Part shown: positions 43,190 through 54,799 of the stretch, in pieces
Layout of the letters: the number at the start of each line of letters is the position of its first letter
How positions within the stretch are numbered: position 1 is the stretch's first letter
Assembly (NCBI GenBank): GCA_017979445.1
Contig: CM030711.1
Coordinates: forward strand, 9,145,221-9,209,220
Reading direction: 5' to 3'
DNA: 64,000 nucleotides
DNA from: Akebia trifoliata
Taxonomy: Eukaryota > Streptophyta > Magnoliopsida > Ranunculales > Lardizabalaceae
Program-made: the position numbers and the translations under genes
Notes under the pieces: generated by a model
Told to the model about the DNA's origin: nothing
Databases searched by the model: none
The model's input: only the letters and a program-made list of their open reading frames with translations

Positions 43190-43810
43190 ATTTAATGAAT
43201 CTCATGAATTGCACAAAGCCAAACATTGCTTACTCAGTTAGCAAACTGAGTAGACATACAAGTAATTCAGGATTAGATCACGAGAAGGCATTAATCAAGG
43301 TTTTAAGATGTTTAAAATTTACGTTCGACTTTGGGTTGCACTACATTAGGTACCCAACGATACTTGAAGGATATTGTGATGCCAATTAGATATCAAAATT
43401 TGAAGAATCAAAATCCACAAATAGATATATATTCACACTTGAAGGTATAGTTGTTTCTTGAAAATCTTCTAAGTAGACGTGTATAATCCGGTCCACCATG
43501 GAATCGGAATTTATAGTTTTAGATAAAGTAAGAGAATAAGTTGAGTGCCTTTAACATTTTTTAGCGGATATTTCATTATGACCAAAACCCATGCCTGCCA
43601 TCTGTATATATTGTGATAATCAAGTAATGATAGCAATAGCACAAAATAATATGTATAATGTTAAGTCTTTACATATTCGTCGTAGACACAATACTGTTAA
43701 ATAATTTCTTTTAAATGGAGTTATTTCTATTGATTATATAAAGTCTAAGGACAACCTCGCAGATTCGCTTACCAAAGATTTAACAAGAGAGAAAATATAC
43801 TATACATCGA
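43190..43810 (+). pseudogene. Copia RNase H remnant
   Basis: [20 protein letters not shown] and the block [19 protein letters not shown], then GYCDAN (43380-43389), match the start of copia RNase H (GYSDAD-type). Later pieces include SRTMESEF-like sequence near 43495 and NLADSLTKDLTRE-like sequence near 43754-43795. It is cut by the reverse solo LTR at 43816, and the end (GMRLKPI-type, about 47208-47225) resumes beyond it. Confidence 0.72.
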
Positions 43811-43815
43811 GGGTT

Positions 43816-46800
43816 TGACACCCCGCCAAAAGCTAACACAAAGCCACATGTCAGATCTCGAAGCAGTAGGTGGAGCCTCGAAATTTCGGCATGGTTTCCT
43901 ATGTTTATGTTAGCATTCCAAGGCGTTCAACCTGCACCTAATAAATGACATACAATCCTGCATATATACATACAAAATATAATATTAACGGAAGCTTATT
44001 TACATCTAATAACGTATGATAGATCAGAATGCGAAAGAATAAATTTATATACAGGATTATACAAAAATTCCTCACTTTAACAAAAGTCTTAACGCTCTAT
44101 AAAAAAAACCCATAATACTCCTAAACGAATTTGACACCATTAGGGGTATAGCCCCAATACTCACCAAGTGACAGACTCTGATTGTCTATCTGACCTACCA
44201 GATGATTCTCACTTGTTTTCTACACCTGCTTCATCAAGCTTAGGATCTGAAACTAAAAAAAATAGAGAAGGAAATGATGAGTAATAATGGTTACCTAGTA
44301 AGAAAGAAAACAATTATGCCAATAACCTCTCCTAACATAATCGAATAACCGTACTAAATCATTTTAAAATATATAAAATTTTATAAAAGAAACTACGATT
44401 AACTGGTACATATAGCCAATGATGAGCAACTAAACGTTTTAAAACTCACATTACATCGATCAGCAGTACTCACTATTTCTTTTTATTATTATTTTTTATA
44501 CAAGACTAATTGATCAAGTGGAAATATTAAACATGCATTTCATTTTATATATCAAAATAAGGTAACAAATACATAATACACAATGGTGTAGTAGTGGAAT
44601 TAAAGAGTTAGGATTCATGACTGGATCGCTCCCAGTTGGGACATAGTGTTTCATAATAAATTATTAGTTCTTGATTTTGTGGCTAGTCGCTGTTTACCAC
44701 ACTTGCGGAATTATTTATCCGACTTAAACTGACTGTTTGACTTGATCGTAAGTAATGGGTCTCTTTTCGATGTATTAGAATGTTCGACTACTATAGATTA
44801 TTAGTGATCACTAACTAATCATCTTAGTCTATGCTTATCAAGCGTGCATGTGATTTTCAAATATACAAACCATTTGTATACGACTCACCTTTATATTATA
44901 AGTTCACTAGTAAAGATAGAGAGGAATAACCTAGATTCCAGTTGTGACTTCACTCTCATATGCGTTCTATACCACGTATGAGCTTGGTGATCCCTACCGT
45001 ACATCTTAGGATAATACACCACTCAAGATGATATGACGCACTATCTCTTCAGACATTCACAGACTCTTTAACAACTCACAAAATAGCTATATATATATAG
45101 GGAAATGTTCAGCACCCTAAGTTTTACCACACACTTTAACAAACGTTTTTTGTCCTACATGGGTTAGAAGTTTTGGAATGTGCTGATTTTTGGTGAGGAT
45201 GATCTCTATGATTAGAAGATCATCCTCCCCAAAAATCAGCCCATTCCGAAATGTTTAGCCCCATGTTTACACGTTGAAAAATCGTGGACCGTCCATTTTT
45301 TGTAAATCAATTTTGATGGGGTTAGAAGTTTTGGAATGAGCTGATTTTTGGTGAGGATGATCTCCTCACCATAGAGATCATCCTCACCAAAAATCAGCTC
45401 ATTCTGAAACTTCTAACCCATTTAAGACAAAACGCGTTTGTTAAAGTGTGTGGTAAAGCTTAGGGTGCCGAACGGGACCCATAATATATATATATTATTT
45501 TCATTTGAAAACAAAAGAGAAATTAGCAATACAAGATTGAGAATGAATATCCAGTTTCCTACCATGCAAGTATGGTCATCCGGCCTAAAATAAATAACAG
45601 AACAACAAAGTAAACAGTGCATCGCGCTAATAGAAAATAAATAAACATGCAACTAGTAACATTATCCATGGATATCCGTTTACCAACCTACACACAACAC
45701 AACAATGTAAAATGCAAACATCACTCCTCGGGTGTGACTGACATTTTACAATTTCATACCTTTTTTCCCTTTTTTCGATTTGTATCGTTTTCAATCTTTC
45801 AAATAAAATATTCACTTTCTGATATTCATCAACTCAATTTGAGTTCATTGAATATTAAATCATTTTTTCAACTATGAAATTCATTTTTATCAATAACATT
45901 GAAAAAATACTAAAACTTAGATCAAAACGTGGTCCAAACGGTGCACATGACTCAACTAACGGAAATAGCTTAGTGAGATATCATATCCACGTATATTTTG
46001 TTATAAAATACAATTAGACATATTAAACATGCAAGTTCTAGCGTGAATTTGAAATAACAAATTTTTTTATATTTTTTAAAACACACCACAAATTTTTAAT
46101 AAAATCCTAAATGCAATTTTCACAATCTGTGATTACTAATAAAAATTGAAAGTTCCTTACAATCTCTAGGCGACAGAATTGAAACACGTGCGTGGAAATC
46201 GAGATGATTGACGTGAAAATCAAGACAGATCAAACTTCGAGATGACTGATTTTCGAATCTAACATAGTGGTTTCGAAGATCTTGACGTCGTCATCTTTTC
46301 TCCTTTCTACGGCTAATGATGATTTGACATCGAAATTGGTGAAATCTGAGGTCAACGTTTCGAAACTCCCGTATATAAATACGACTGATTTTTGACGATA
46401 CGGGGTGAAAAAGAAAGTGAATAGAAAAGATGTTGGATGGGTTTTGTAGAGAACGAGGTTGTGGATGTTTCTCCCTTTTGCGTCGAACGTCGATGGCGAG
46501 CCGTTTGTAACAAATCTGAGGTGAAAAATCGAAGAAAAATAAATTTTTTTTAAAACCGTTGGCTGGTTTTGGATGACTTTTGGAAGATGAATAGTGAAAA
46601 AAAATTAAAAAATTTATTTATATAAAGTCTTGGGACAAAATCGGTATTTCACCTATTGCTTCGATCGACGATAACTTGATCGTCCGGACTTCAAAAGTGA
46701 CGAATGAATATTTTATTTTGTTTAATTTTTCATTTCAAATCTAATGGTGTGGTCAATTTCTACAAATTCTGTCTCTAACAAAATTTACATTTTTGGCCTG

Positions 46801-47205
46801 AGGTGACCCCTAAAATTGACGTCATTTTCGTTTTTGATGATAATTCGACTTTCTATGCTCCAAAAATGACAAATAAATAGTTTATGTTCAATAATTTTTC
46901 GTTATGAACCCAATGGTATGATCAAATCTTAAAAATTCTTACTCTAACAAAAAGTCATTATTTTAGCGTGGTCTGACTCGGTAATCGAGGATTTTGTAAC
47001 TTTTTTGTTCGGACTCTTATTTGAGCGTGCTTATAGGCTAAAGTATGTTTTTTAATCATTTTGAATCCAATGGTGATGTTAGATTTTCTTAAAAATGATC
47101 AGAAACCTTTTAAAATTTTAGCTTAAGTCCCACTTTCAAGATTTTTTTCAAAATTCAACTATTTATTTTTTCTCGAGATACGAATCGAAAACTCAGAATT
47201 TTACA
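43816..47205 (-). mobile_element. Reverse-oriented solo LTR (3.4 kb), probably Ty3/gypsy Tekay-like
   Basis: On the minus strand it begins TGTAAAATTCTGAGTTTTCG and ends GGCGGGGTGTCA, the sort of ends seen in long Del/Tekay-type LTRs. The surrounding copia sequence rejoins at CATCGAGGG|GGAATGAG. An imperfect TSD (AGGGT at 43810-43814 versus AGGGG at 47207-47211) fits if the true ends are one base further out. No coding region is present. A foldback element is nested at 45100-45480. Confidence 0.6.
45100..45480. mobile_element. Foldback element D (hairpin MITE) nested in the reverse solo LTR
   Basis: The 381-bp hairpin is bounded by (TA)n on both sides (45088-45099 and 45481-45497). The arms run from CACACTTTAACAAACG...CTACATGGGTTAGAAG to CTTCTAACCCATTTAAG...CGTTTGTTAAAGTGTG. 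The core (GAGGATGATCTCTATG, TGGACCGTCCATTTTTTGTA) is shared with A, B and C1-C3 while the outermost arms differ. The fourth level of the nest. Confidence 0.87.
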
Positions 47206-47823
47206 AAGGGGAATGAGATTAAAACCTATACAAAATGGTCATCTCAATGGCAATCCAACCTAGTTAACTTGAGATCTCAAGATCTAGGTTCAACTAGACA
47301 ATTAGTTGTGTGTGACTTGCTAGTAGTACTGAGAAAATAAACTCTCTTACCCACTCCTATGATGTAACAGTACTGCCTATAACAATTTTTAGGGTAAACT
47401 TTGCTTTTAATGAAGTCTATAACTTGTTTCACAAATAGGGTACAATAGGGTACTCTTAATAGGAATCACCTATACAAGTGTGGAGTTGGGTCGTTTCTAT
47501 GAGAATTTACAAAGACTAAAATTCTCTATAGCACTCATGAATCCAAGATTGTTCATGGCCAAAATGAACATAATCATGAAAACTGGTTATATTAGGAAAT
47601 GAATTATGTGAATTTTAGTATCTTGATTTACACCTAAGGTTGAACATTTCAAGTCACCATGTTCACCATTTAGTTAGTTAATCCTATAGTTTTTATTAAG
47701 GAATGTTTAAAGTCACAAGCTATTTATCTTGACGTAATATCATTCTTATTTGTACTTTTTTTTTTTTATTTTGTTTTGTTTTATCATCATTTAGTTGTCT
47801 TCATTTCTATTCATGTGGGAGAT

Positions 47824-48894
47824 TGTTGGAAAAATCTATAGAAATTTGAAGATTTCTAGACCAAGTGGGTTACTTTGAGTTATGATTTAAGTGAGACCCA
47901 CATTTTATTTGAGAGGGGACCACTTAGAAACTTATTCTTCTTTTTGAAAAGAATAATTTCATTTATTAAGTTGTCGAAAATCCTTTTTGGGTGAATGAGA
48001 AATCGACTCTAAACAATTCTTATTAGCCATGATTTATTAGTATGTGATTTGTAGAACTATTGAGTTTGTTAATTAAATTCTTTAGTCCCACATCGGATAT
48101 GAATAAAAAATTTGTCTAGTTCTTATATAAAACTTCTCATATCACTTAAGTAAATATGAGAGAAAAATTTGGGTAAGCCAATGCATGCTCATGGAGCCTA
48201 TGGGTTCAAGAAAGATTTAAACCATTGGTAAAAAAAAATCCTTAATGTGTATGCATGCACACAATGCAATCGTCAAAAGGGTGCAAATTTCGACAATTTG
48301 ACTGCATGTGGGTGTGTGCGTCGAGCCCTTTTACTGATTTAAGTGTTGGGCCGCATCCCTTAATTTCTATTTTATTTTTCATGGTGTCTGTTCGTCCAGA
48401 AAGGTTGTCTTCAAAAAGACATATCTCTTGAGTTGTGGGTTGCCTTTTAAGAAACACCGTACCTTTAACATCATGTCTCTTAGAAATCTTGTCTTTTTCA
48501 AGAGACACCGTGTCTCTTCTTTTTCTATAAATTGGTCATTTTGATCTGGTTGTCATTCATTCAATTTTCTCTTTTCTCCTATTTTACTTGCATTTTAAAT
48601 TTCTTATTTGCATTCCTTCAGAGTACAAACTTAGCGTTCGGTTCGCTAGACGTACAAATTGAAATGTTGCTCTGTACGTGTGATCATTGTATCATGTGAG
48701 ACAATTATTCATAGATCCGTGGGCATCAAATTATGGGGAAAAATGGTCTTAAGGACATTGTGTTCAACACTAACCTTGATTAATATCTAATTTGTTCGGT
48801 TTGGATTTGTAACTAGTTCTGATTTTACTTATTTTGAATCATTTCTTATTGATTATTTTGTGAAAACAGATTCTTGGGTATCTACCTAATAACA
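47824..48894 (+). repeat. 3' LTR of the copia element
   Basis: 1071 bp, preceded by the purine tract GTGGGAGAT. It is slightly longer than the 5' LTR because of extra copies of the AAGAGACACCGTGTCTC-type segment near 48420-48520. It is followed directly by the TSD ATATT and the rest of the outer LTR. Confidence 0.85.
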
Positions 48895-50181
48895 ATATTA
48901 AGGTGTTTCAAGTAGTAATAAATCATTATCTTAATTTAGTTAGAATAAGATCATAGAGTTGGTTATAGTGGTTATGTAACTACATGTACTGAATTTCTAT
49001 TAATAAGAGTTTATACAAGAGATCAGATTCATCCAAGAATTTTAATCTTATCAGAACGTTTTTATAGTGTCAAAGCTTTTGTTTCTACTGCCACTTACCA
49101 TCTTTATTTTTGGTCACCGGCCTTTCTTGGAGAACAAGTTCCAAGCCATTTCTTAAACTATTTGTCTTAAGAGTTTCGATGAAGGTGGAAGACCGCTCAA
49201 CATCCACACGTTGAGATGGGGCTTGTTTTCTTCAAACCAGACCATAAAATTTGCGTGCTTTTGTTTTTTATTGCTAGTTAATGGGTTGTTCTTAAGGCCA
49301 AATTAGTCACTATCCCATCTCTTCAAGATTTCATGTCTTTTAAGGCACTAATCATGTGAATAGTAGGCCTAATGCCCGATTTTGTTCTTTCTTTGTGAGA
49401 GAGATTTTAAAAAGAAAAAAAAAAAAAAAAGAGATGTAATGTTTTGACCACTAATGTTTATGGGAATCACGAGTAAACCCAAAGCCACCGGTTCAAGATG
49501 AGCCCAACCTCTATGTCATGGCCTACAAGTGACCACACTTGGCTCAAACCTAATTGGTTGAAACCAACATGATTAATCTTTTTAATTGAGCCTATGAATT
49601 TATTATAATCAAGCACTCCATGGCCCACTGAGCCCCATTCTCTCGTATAAACCCACAAAGGCCATCACCAATGATCGAACTCATGAAAATGTTGACATTG
49701 AGCCTATTTATGGTCCATTAGAGACCAATTGAATTTTAAAATATTTTTAGATTCATATACGTCAGGTTTCAATTTTGCCTAAACTAATCATGGCCATAGA
49801 GGTCAATTTAAATTGAGCAAAATGCTCATCGTCTTCTACACACTTGGGCATATCATTCATCTTCTCTATCAAGCAAATTTTTTTTTTCATCTCAATCAAA
49901 GGCACACAATCGACAACCGGATTCTTCAACAAATTGGTGGTGATCTCCAACAAGTACAATAGAAGTTATTGATACTATGTAGTCAATCGCACATTCCTTA
50001 ATCAAAGGGATATGCGATTACGGGAGAATGTTAGAGTATTAAGTTATGTTATACTGTATTAGGATGTTTCAAGTAGCAATAAATCATTATCTTAGATTAG
50101 TTAAGAAAAGATCATGGAGTTGATTACGATGATAATGTAACTACATGTACAAAATTTCTATTAATAAGAGTTCATATTGGA

Positions 50182-50524
50182 CACGGGTGGAGTTAGTAAG
50201 GAGTTGGTGGGGGCAATTGCCCTCACATAACTTTGAGACACCCCTATATTTTCAATTAATTACATGCCCCATTTGTCCCCACTCTCTCACCTCTCTACCC
50301 ATTTGCCCTCACACCCTCACCTCCCTCCTTCAATTTTTTGTTGATGACATTGTCTCTTGACCGAACCTTTTCGTATATTAATTGAAAATGACTTAAATAA
50401 CCTTTCCTTCAACTTCTAACAAAAACCTTTGGATTTATACCTAAAACCATTCATCTTCAAGTTCTTTAACTATACAACAAATCATAGTTTGCCCCAACTA
50501 CAAGAAAATCCTGGCTCACCCCTG
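50182..50524. mobile_element. hAT-type MITE in the outer 3' LTR
   Basis: The ends are CACGGGTGGAGTTAG and GGCTCACCCCTG (inverse CAGGGGTGAGCC). The flanks ATATTGGA (50174-50181 and 50525-50532) are an exact 8-bp TSD. The 5' outer LTR lacks this insertion. It is 343 bp and non-coding. Confidence 0.9.
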
Positions 50525-51351
50525 ATATTGGAGATCAGATTTATCTAAGAATTTCAAACTTATTAAAGTCAAAACGTCTTCAATGTAAACTAATAGGTGA
50601 AAAAAATATATATATAAACATAATTTTAATAATTGAAGACGTGACTTTAGATGTGGTAGGATAAAGGGATATCGATAAATTATCCAATTTTTTTTTGGAG
50701 GTTTACAAAAGTAAGATGCAAGAAATTATTTGATATAAATTTGGATAAACAATATCTACCCTTCCCTTATAATAGAAATTTTTTTTTATTTAAATTAACT
50801 ATATACTAATTTCATTATTTTTCTATTAGTGCTTAAGGCATGTTCCTTCCACTAGTCTTGAGGGTTGAAATCATGAGATGTTGTCACGAAGTATCTTTAG
50901 GTAACTGTTGTTATCTAAAGTCAAGTAGACTGCACGTTCCAACGTCATTGAAAAATACCCACTAAAAGGATTCTTCTTCATTGATGGATAGACAAAGGGA
51001 TATTCATTTATATCCCCCCACTTGTCGTTTGGAAAAAAAGATTTTGTTAAAGTGCATTAAATACACTTTGAATATTGGTATCTGAGGCTATTTGGGTAAA
51101 ATTAATTTTTCAAAGGGTATTTTGATATAAAATTTAATTTTCAAAGTGTATTTATTACACTTTAAAGTGTGCCCTTACGGCCACGTTAACAAGACCCGAA
51201 TTTATGTTAAAAGTGCAATAAATGCACTTCGGAAATGCCCTTAATTTTTTATTACCAAAATACCCTCCAATGTTAAATCCAAAGTGTAGTTATTGGACTT
51301 TAATGTGTGTTCTAAGGGCACACGTTAACAAAACCCTATAATCTAATACAC

Positions 51352-51511
51352 TAATGATTTTTTAACTCAAATTTTTTCACTTGATCTATACTTGACTGAT
51401 TTGGCAAGGTTAAAGAAACGTTAATTATTTTCTTGTGTATCTCGAAGAAAAAGATCTATGGTTTTGTGCCTTGTCATGTCAATCGAGTGCAAATTGAGTC
51501 AAAAAATCATG
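51352..51511. mobile_element. Hairpin MITE (TAATGATTTTTT family), copy 1
   Basis: The left arm TAATGATTTTTTAACTCAAA and the right arm ATTGAGTCAAAAAATCATGA are inverse with a few mismatches. The same family has a second copy at 54049-54202. It is 160 bp, non-coding, with the TSD unclear. Confidence 0.65.
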
Positions 51512-54048
51512 ACTCAATTTAATATAGAGTTTTCTCCCTAAAATATCCTCTAATTTTTTTTTTTAAATGAAATGTATGACATCTTTACATATTTCATTGG
51601 AAAATTTCTCAAATGAGTGCCAAATTTTTTGAAAATATCAAAATTGTAAAATGTGTTGACAGAGCATTCAATCTTACATGGTGTTGACAAATCTTTTTTT
51701 TAATCATCAACAATATGTAATAGATTTGTTAATAGTTGTAAGAGCATCTCCAACAAAAGGTTCCAAGAGACTCTTTAGAAGTAAATGTTAAAAAATGAAA
51801 AATACTTTCCCTACTAACTTAGTAGGGTCCACATGAATTATTACATTAGCAATTCATCACAAAACATCTTTCTAGATTTCAGGGAAAAACTCCCATCCAA
51901 ATTTATTTATTTTTAAAAATAATAATTTTTGGACTTGATCCAAAGTGTTGAAAATGGACAGTTACTGACTTGCGAAATTTAAAATTAAAATTTAAAGGTG
52001 AAAATAACGTGATTTTTTTTTTAATTATTAAAATTTTATTTTTTACAAACTTTTGACATCAGATCAAGTTTTTGGATGTCAAAATGTGAATTGACAACCC
52101 TTAATAGGATTTAATAAGATTTTAACAAATATAAAATAATATAAAATATTAAAAGTAAAAAAAGATTTGTTGAGTCTCTTGGAGCAATCAACAGATTTTT
52201 AATGCAAATGTATGTTATTCTTTGAAAAAAAAATTTAATTTTTTTTTTCATATTGTATTTTAGGCCGTAATGAAAAATATTTTTTAGACAAATTACAAAT
52301 TTATTTTCAAATTTTCTTATAAAAGTTAAAAAAACCAAATACAAATAGAGTCCAAATGACAAAAGCTCTTTGGAAAAATCAATTTCCAAGAAGAAAAATA
52401 CTCTTCAACTTCTCTTACACATGTGACATTAGTTGAGAGTTGAGAGTTTTCAGCCGTATCCAGGGCTGCAGAAGAATTGAATGAGTCTAAATATTCTAGA
52501 TCTCTTTCTCTTCCTGCACGTTGGACCACGTGTCTTCATCATGACGATTGATCTATATAAAAATTGTTGCTGTCAATCGTAATTAAATCATACAAATCTC
52601 GAGGAAAAAAATTTAATTACTGTATAATCCATAATTGATAACTGATAAGCTCACACTATGATCATCTTAGAAACCTCACAAAAAGGGTGATTTAGTCAAC
52701 TAAAAATGCCAAAAAGGAGAGTAATTTTTTGATGTTGTCTTTTTCTTCAAAGTCAAGTAATTGGGCCAATAGAATCTTTTGGCCCACTAATCCACTTAAT
52801 ATTTATCTTATTCTGATTGGTGATATATAACAACTGACAAGAAATAAATCAAAGAAAAAAAAATACATAATTAATGGTTAAAAATTACTCATCAAAACGT
52901 CCACAAGAGGTGGGCCCACTGGATAGCTAAATATTTCCAATTGGAAAAAGATTCCCATCATAAAAGATTCAATCATTCACTAAGGAATCCCTAAGAATAA
53001 CTTCCCATCTCAGCCGTTGACTTGGGCTATAATTTTTTCCTATTTTAATCGATGTTTGTGTGGTGGACCTAGAAAATCAACTTTGTATATTTAGAATCAA
53101 ATGATCTGTCTCCCAGTTCAGACAATTGGATGTTCCTCGAGATTGACATCGAATAGCGTGTATAAGGCGTGTTCTCCTAAAATAGTTGTTGTGGGCCCCA
53201 CCAATATCTTGTAAGGAGAACCCTCAGCCTGTTTGCTTTGTATGAGAGATTAAGGATCAATCGCCGTGGCCAAACACACGCGATCTGTACGCGGATGACG
53301 TGGTAAAGGTCCAAAAGGAAAAAAGAGAGAACGTTTATGTGCACCTGCCACGTCAATCACGTTTAAACCGCCTATATTTTGCCGCGTTGAGTTAACACGG
53401 ATCCGAGGAAAGTAAAAGATAGATTAAGACATACACCCCTACGTTTTTCCGATTATTTAAAAAATCCCTATATTATCAAATTAATATGACAAAGTACCTT
53501 TCACCTCAAACTATAAAGAAATACTACTTCCAATTTCAATCTTAATAATCAAAATTCCACGAGTTTTCTTCCAAGATTCAAGCTCTTAGAACTTATAAGA
53601 TAAATTAATCTATTCAATCTCACCTTCAATCAATAATTTTTGACTTCTTGTAAAACTCTTTTTGACATTTTATTTGCTCGATTCTTGCTCTCCAACCTTC
53701 TTATTTGAAAGTTGTGTTTAAACTCCAATGATGAAATTAATTATAAATTTGATAGATTTTTTACATCAAATAATATATTTTATGTAAGTTTGTCTTTAAT
53801 AATTACGTGTTTATAAACTCCGAGTCCATGACGATAATGAATGCTTATTTGATCATTAACAATCACATTGTGTTGGTATGAGATTTTTTTTTTGGTGTAA
53901 AACTCACAAAATGTTAGGTTATTTGTTTTTTCGATGAGTCTACGACACTTTTAGATATATTTTTGTCAAATGAATGTGCAAAATGTCAGATTACATGAAC
54001 TTAATAATCATGACCAGCATAAAAGAAATTTTATTTTTAGAAAGAGTC

Positions 54049-54202
54049 AGTGATTTTTTGACTCGAATATTTTCACTCGGTTTGATGTGGCAATGGTATA
54101 TAACCATTGACCAATTTCTTCTATATCCCAAAGAAGCTGATCAACGATTTTGTACCCTTATCACATCAAACTGAGTGAAAATACTCGAGTCAAAAAATCA
54201 TT
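54049..54202. mobile_element. Hairpin MITE (TAATGATTTTTT family), copy 2
   Basis: The left arm AGTGATTTTTTGACTCGA and beyond (to TTTGATGTGGCA) pairs with the right arm starting TATCACATCAAACTGAGTG and ending TCGAGTCAAAAAATCATT, over about 44 bp. It lies about 600 bp upstream of the SRC2-type ATG. Confidence 0.75.
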
Positions 54203-54697
54203 AGTCTTTTAGAAAATGTGTTTGTTAACAATGCACTTGGGATTCTATGTCCTTCACATATTTGTTCCATATAACTATTTAATTTGAGCCCATCCAATTC
54301 AACAAATTGACCAATTACCTTCTACCTCTTAAAAACATGTTTTGGTGGAAAAGATTTGTCGATCAGTGCATTGAAGTGATTTTCTCTCACTCCAATTTTT
54401 TATATTTTTTGTCCTTAATATTAAATATGAGAGATTACTGCTTTTTTTTTTTTTTCTTTTCTGGAATGAAAACAAAGAGGAAGAGGGTATTTTTCTTATC
54501 TCACCAGTTTGAAAATACAAGGGGGATATTTCAAATATTTATCAAAATATGGGTCAAACTGAAAATACTGAGTGGCATTCCAGGTATTTTCCAAGAAAAT
54601 CTAGGTCCTTCTAATAACCTCGATGAAGGAAGGTTATCTCTGTAAATAACGCGTAAGCCGTTGAAAACCGAAACTTCCTCCTCTTTTCTTCTCCATT

Positions 54698-54704
54698 ATA
54701 AATT
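54698..54704 (+). promoter_or_regulatory. Probable TATA box of the SRC2-type gene
   Basis: TATAAAT sits about 100 bp before the ATG at 54800, followed by pyrimidine-rich sequence (CTACTCCTCCCCTTCTCTC) typical of plant transcription starts. This predicts a 5' UTR of about 70 bp. Confidence 0.6.
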
Positions 54705-54799
54705 TCCTTCTACTCCTCCCCTTCTCTCTCGTTCCAATAACAATAACAATTCTTCTCCTCTCTCTCTCGTAGAATTTCTGATCTTTACAGGCAAGAATC

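Larger units (their letters stand above)
37432..48894 (+). mobile_element. Degenerate Ty1/copia element inserted in the outer 5' LTR
   Basis: The LTRs are 37432-38434 and 47824-48894, both starting TGTTGGAAAAATC and ending ATAGCA/ATAACA. The flanks GTATT (37427-37431) and ATATT (48895-48899) are a one-mismatch TSD. The outer element's other LTR keeps the empty site (ACTGTATTAGGATG near 50057). A purine tract (TGGGAGAT) precedes the 3' LTR. The interior has protease, integrase, RT and RNase H remnants in copia order, plus two solo LTRs. Confidence 0.9.
37400..50582 (+). mobile_element. Outer non-autonomous LTR retrotransposon hosting a TE nest
   Basis: The 5' LTR is split (37400-37431 plus 48900-49064) by the copia element. 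The 3' LTR is 50029-50582, itself holding an hAT MITE. Both LTRs start TGT[CT]AGAGTATTA and share GTTTCAAGTAG and ATAAATCATTATCTTA, then a ACTACATGTAC and TTTCTATTAATAAGAGTT block. The flanks ATCTA (37395-37399) and ATGTA (50583-50587) form a one-mismatch TSD. A primer-site-like TAGTGTCAAAGC follows the 5' LTR, and a purine tract CGGGAGAA precedes the 3' LTR. The internal region (49065-50028) has no complete coding frame. Confidence 0.85.
50826..54290. repeat. Upstream member of a collinear duplication (partner at 61442-62790)
   Basis: Four blocks recur in the same order and orientation. (1) CCTTCCACTAGTCTTGAGGG at 50845 and 61467. (2) The region with TCTAGATTTCA, AAATGGACA and GACATCAGATCA / GGCATCGGATCA, 51770-52130 versus 61520-61925. 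(3) GGCCCA...ATTGGTGAT at 52745-52850 versus 62345-62450. (4) ATTACATGAACT and AACTATGCACTTG-like sequence, 53970-54250 versus 62670-62790. Spacing differs because of insertions and deletions. Confidence 0.65.
50583..54660. other. Gene-free region upstream of the SRC2-type gene
   Basis: AT-rich non-coding sequence with two related hairpin MITEs (51352-51511, 54049-54202) and blocks duplicated at 61442-62790. ACGT-core motifs cluster here: CCACGTGT near 52525, GACGTGGT near 53297 and CCACGTCA near 53349. These could serve ABA or stress regulation but are 1.4-2.3 kb from the gene. No open frame in this region is convincing. Confidence 0.55.

Noticed and set aside
52111..52529. Minus-strand ORFs upstream of the SRC2-type gene
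   Set aside because: AT-rich Phe/Ile/Lys composition, within a duplicated non-coding block whose partner at 61.5-62 kb does not keep the frame.
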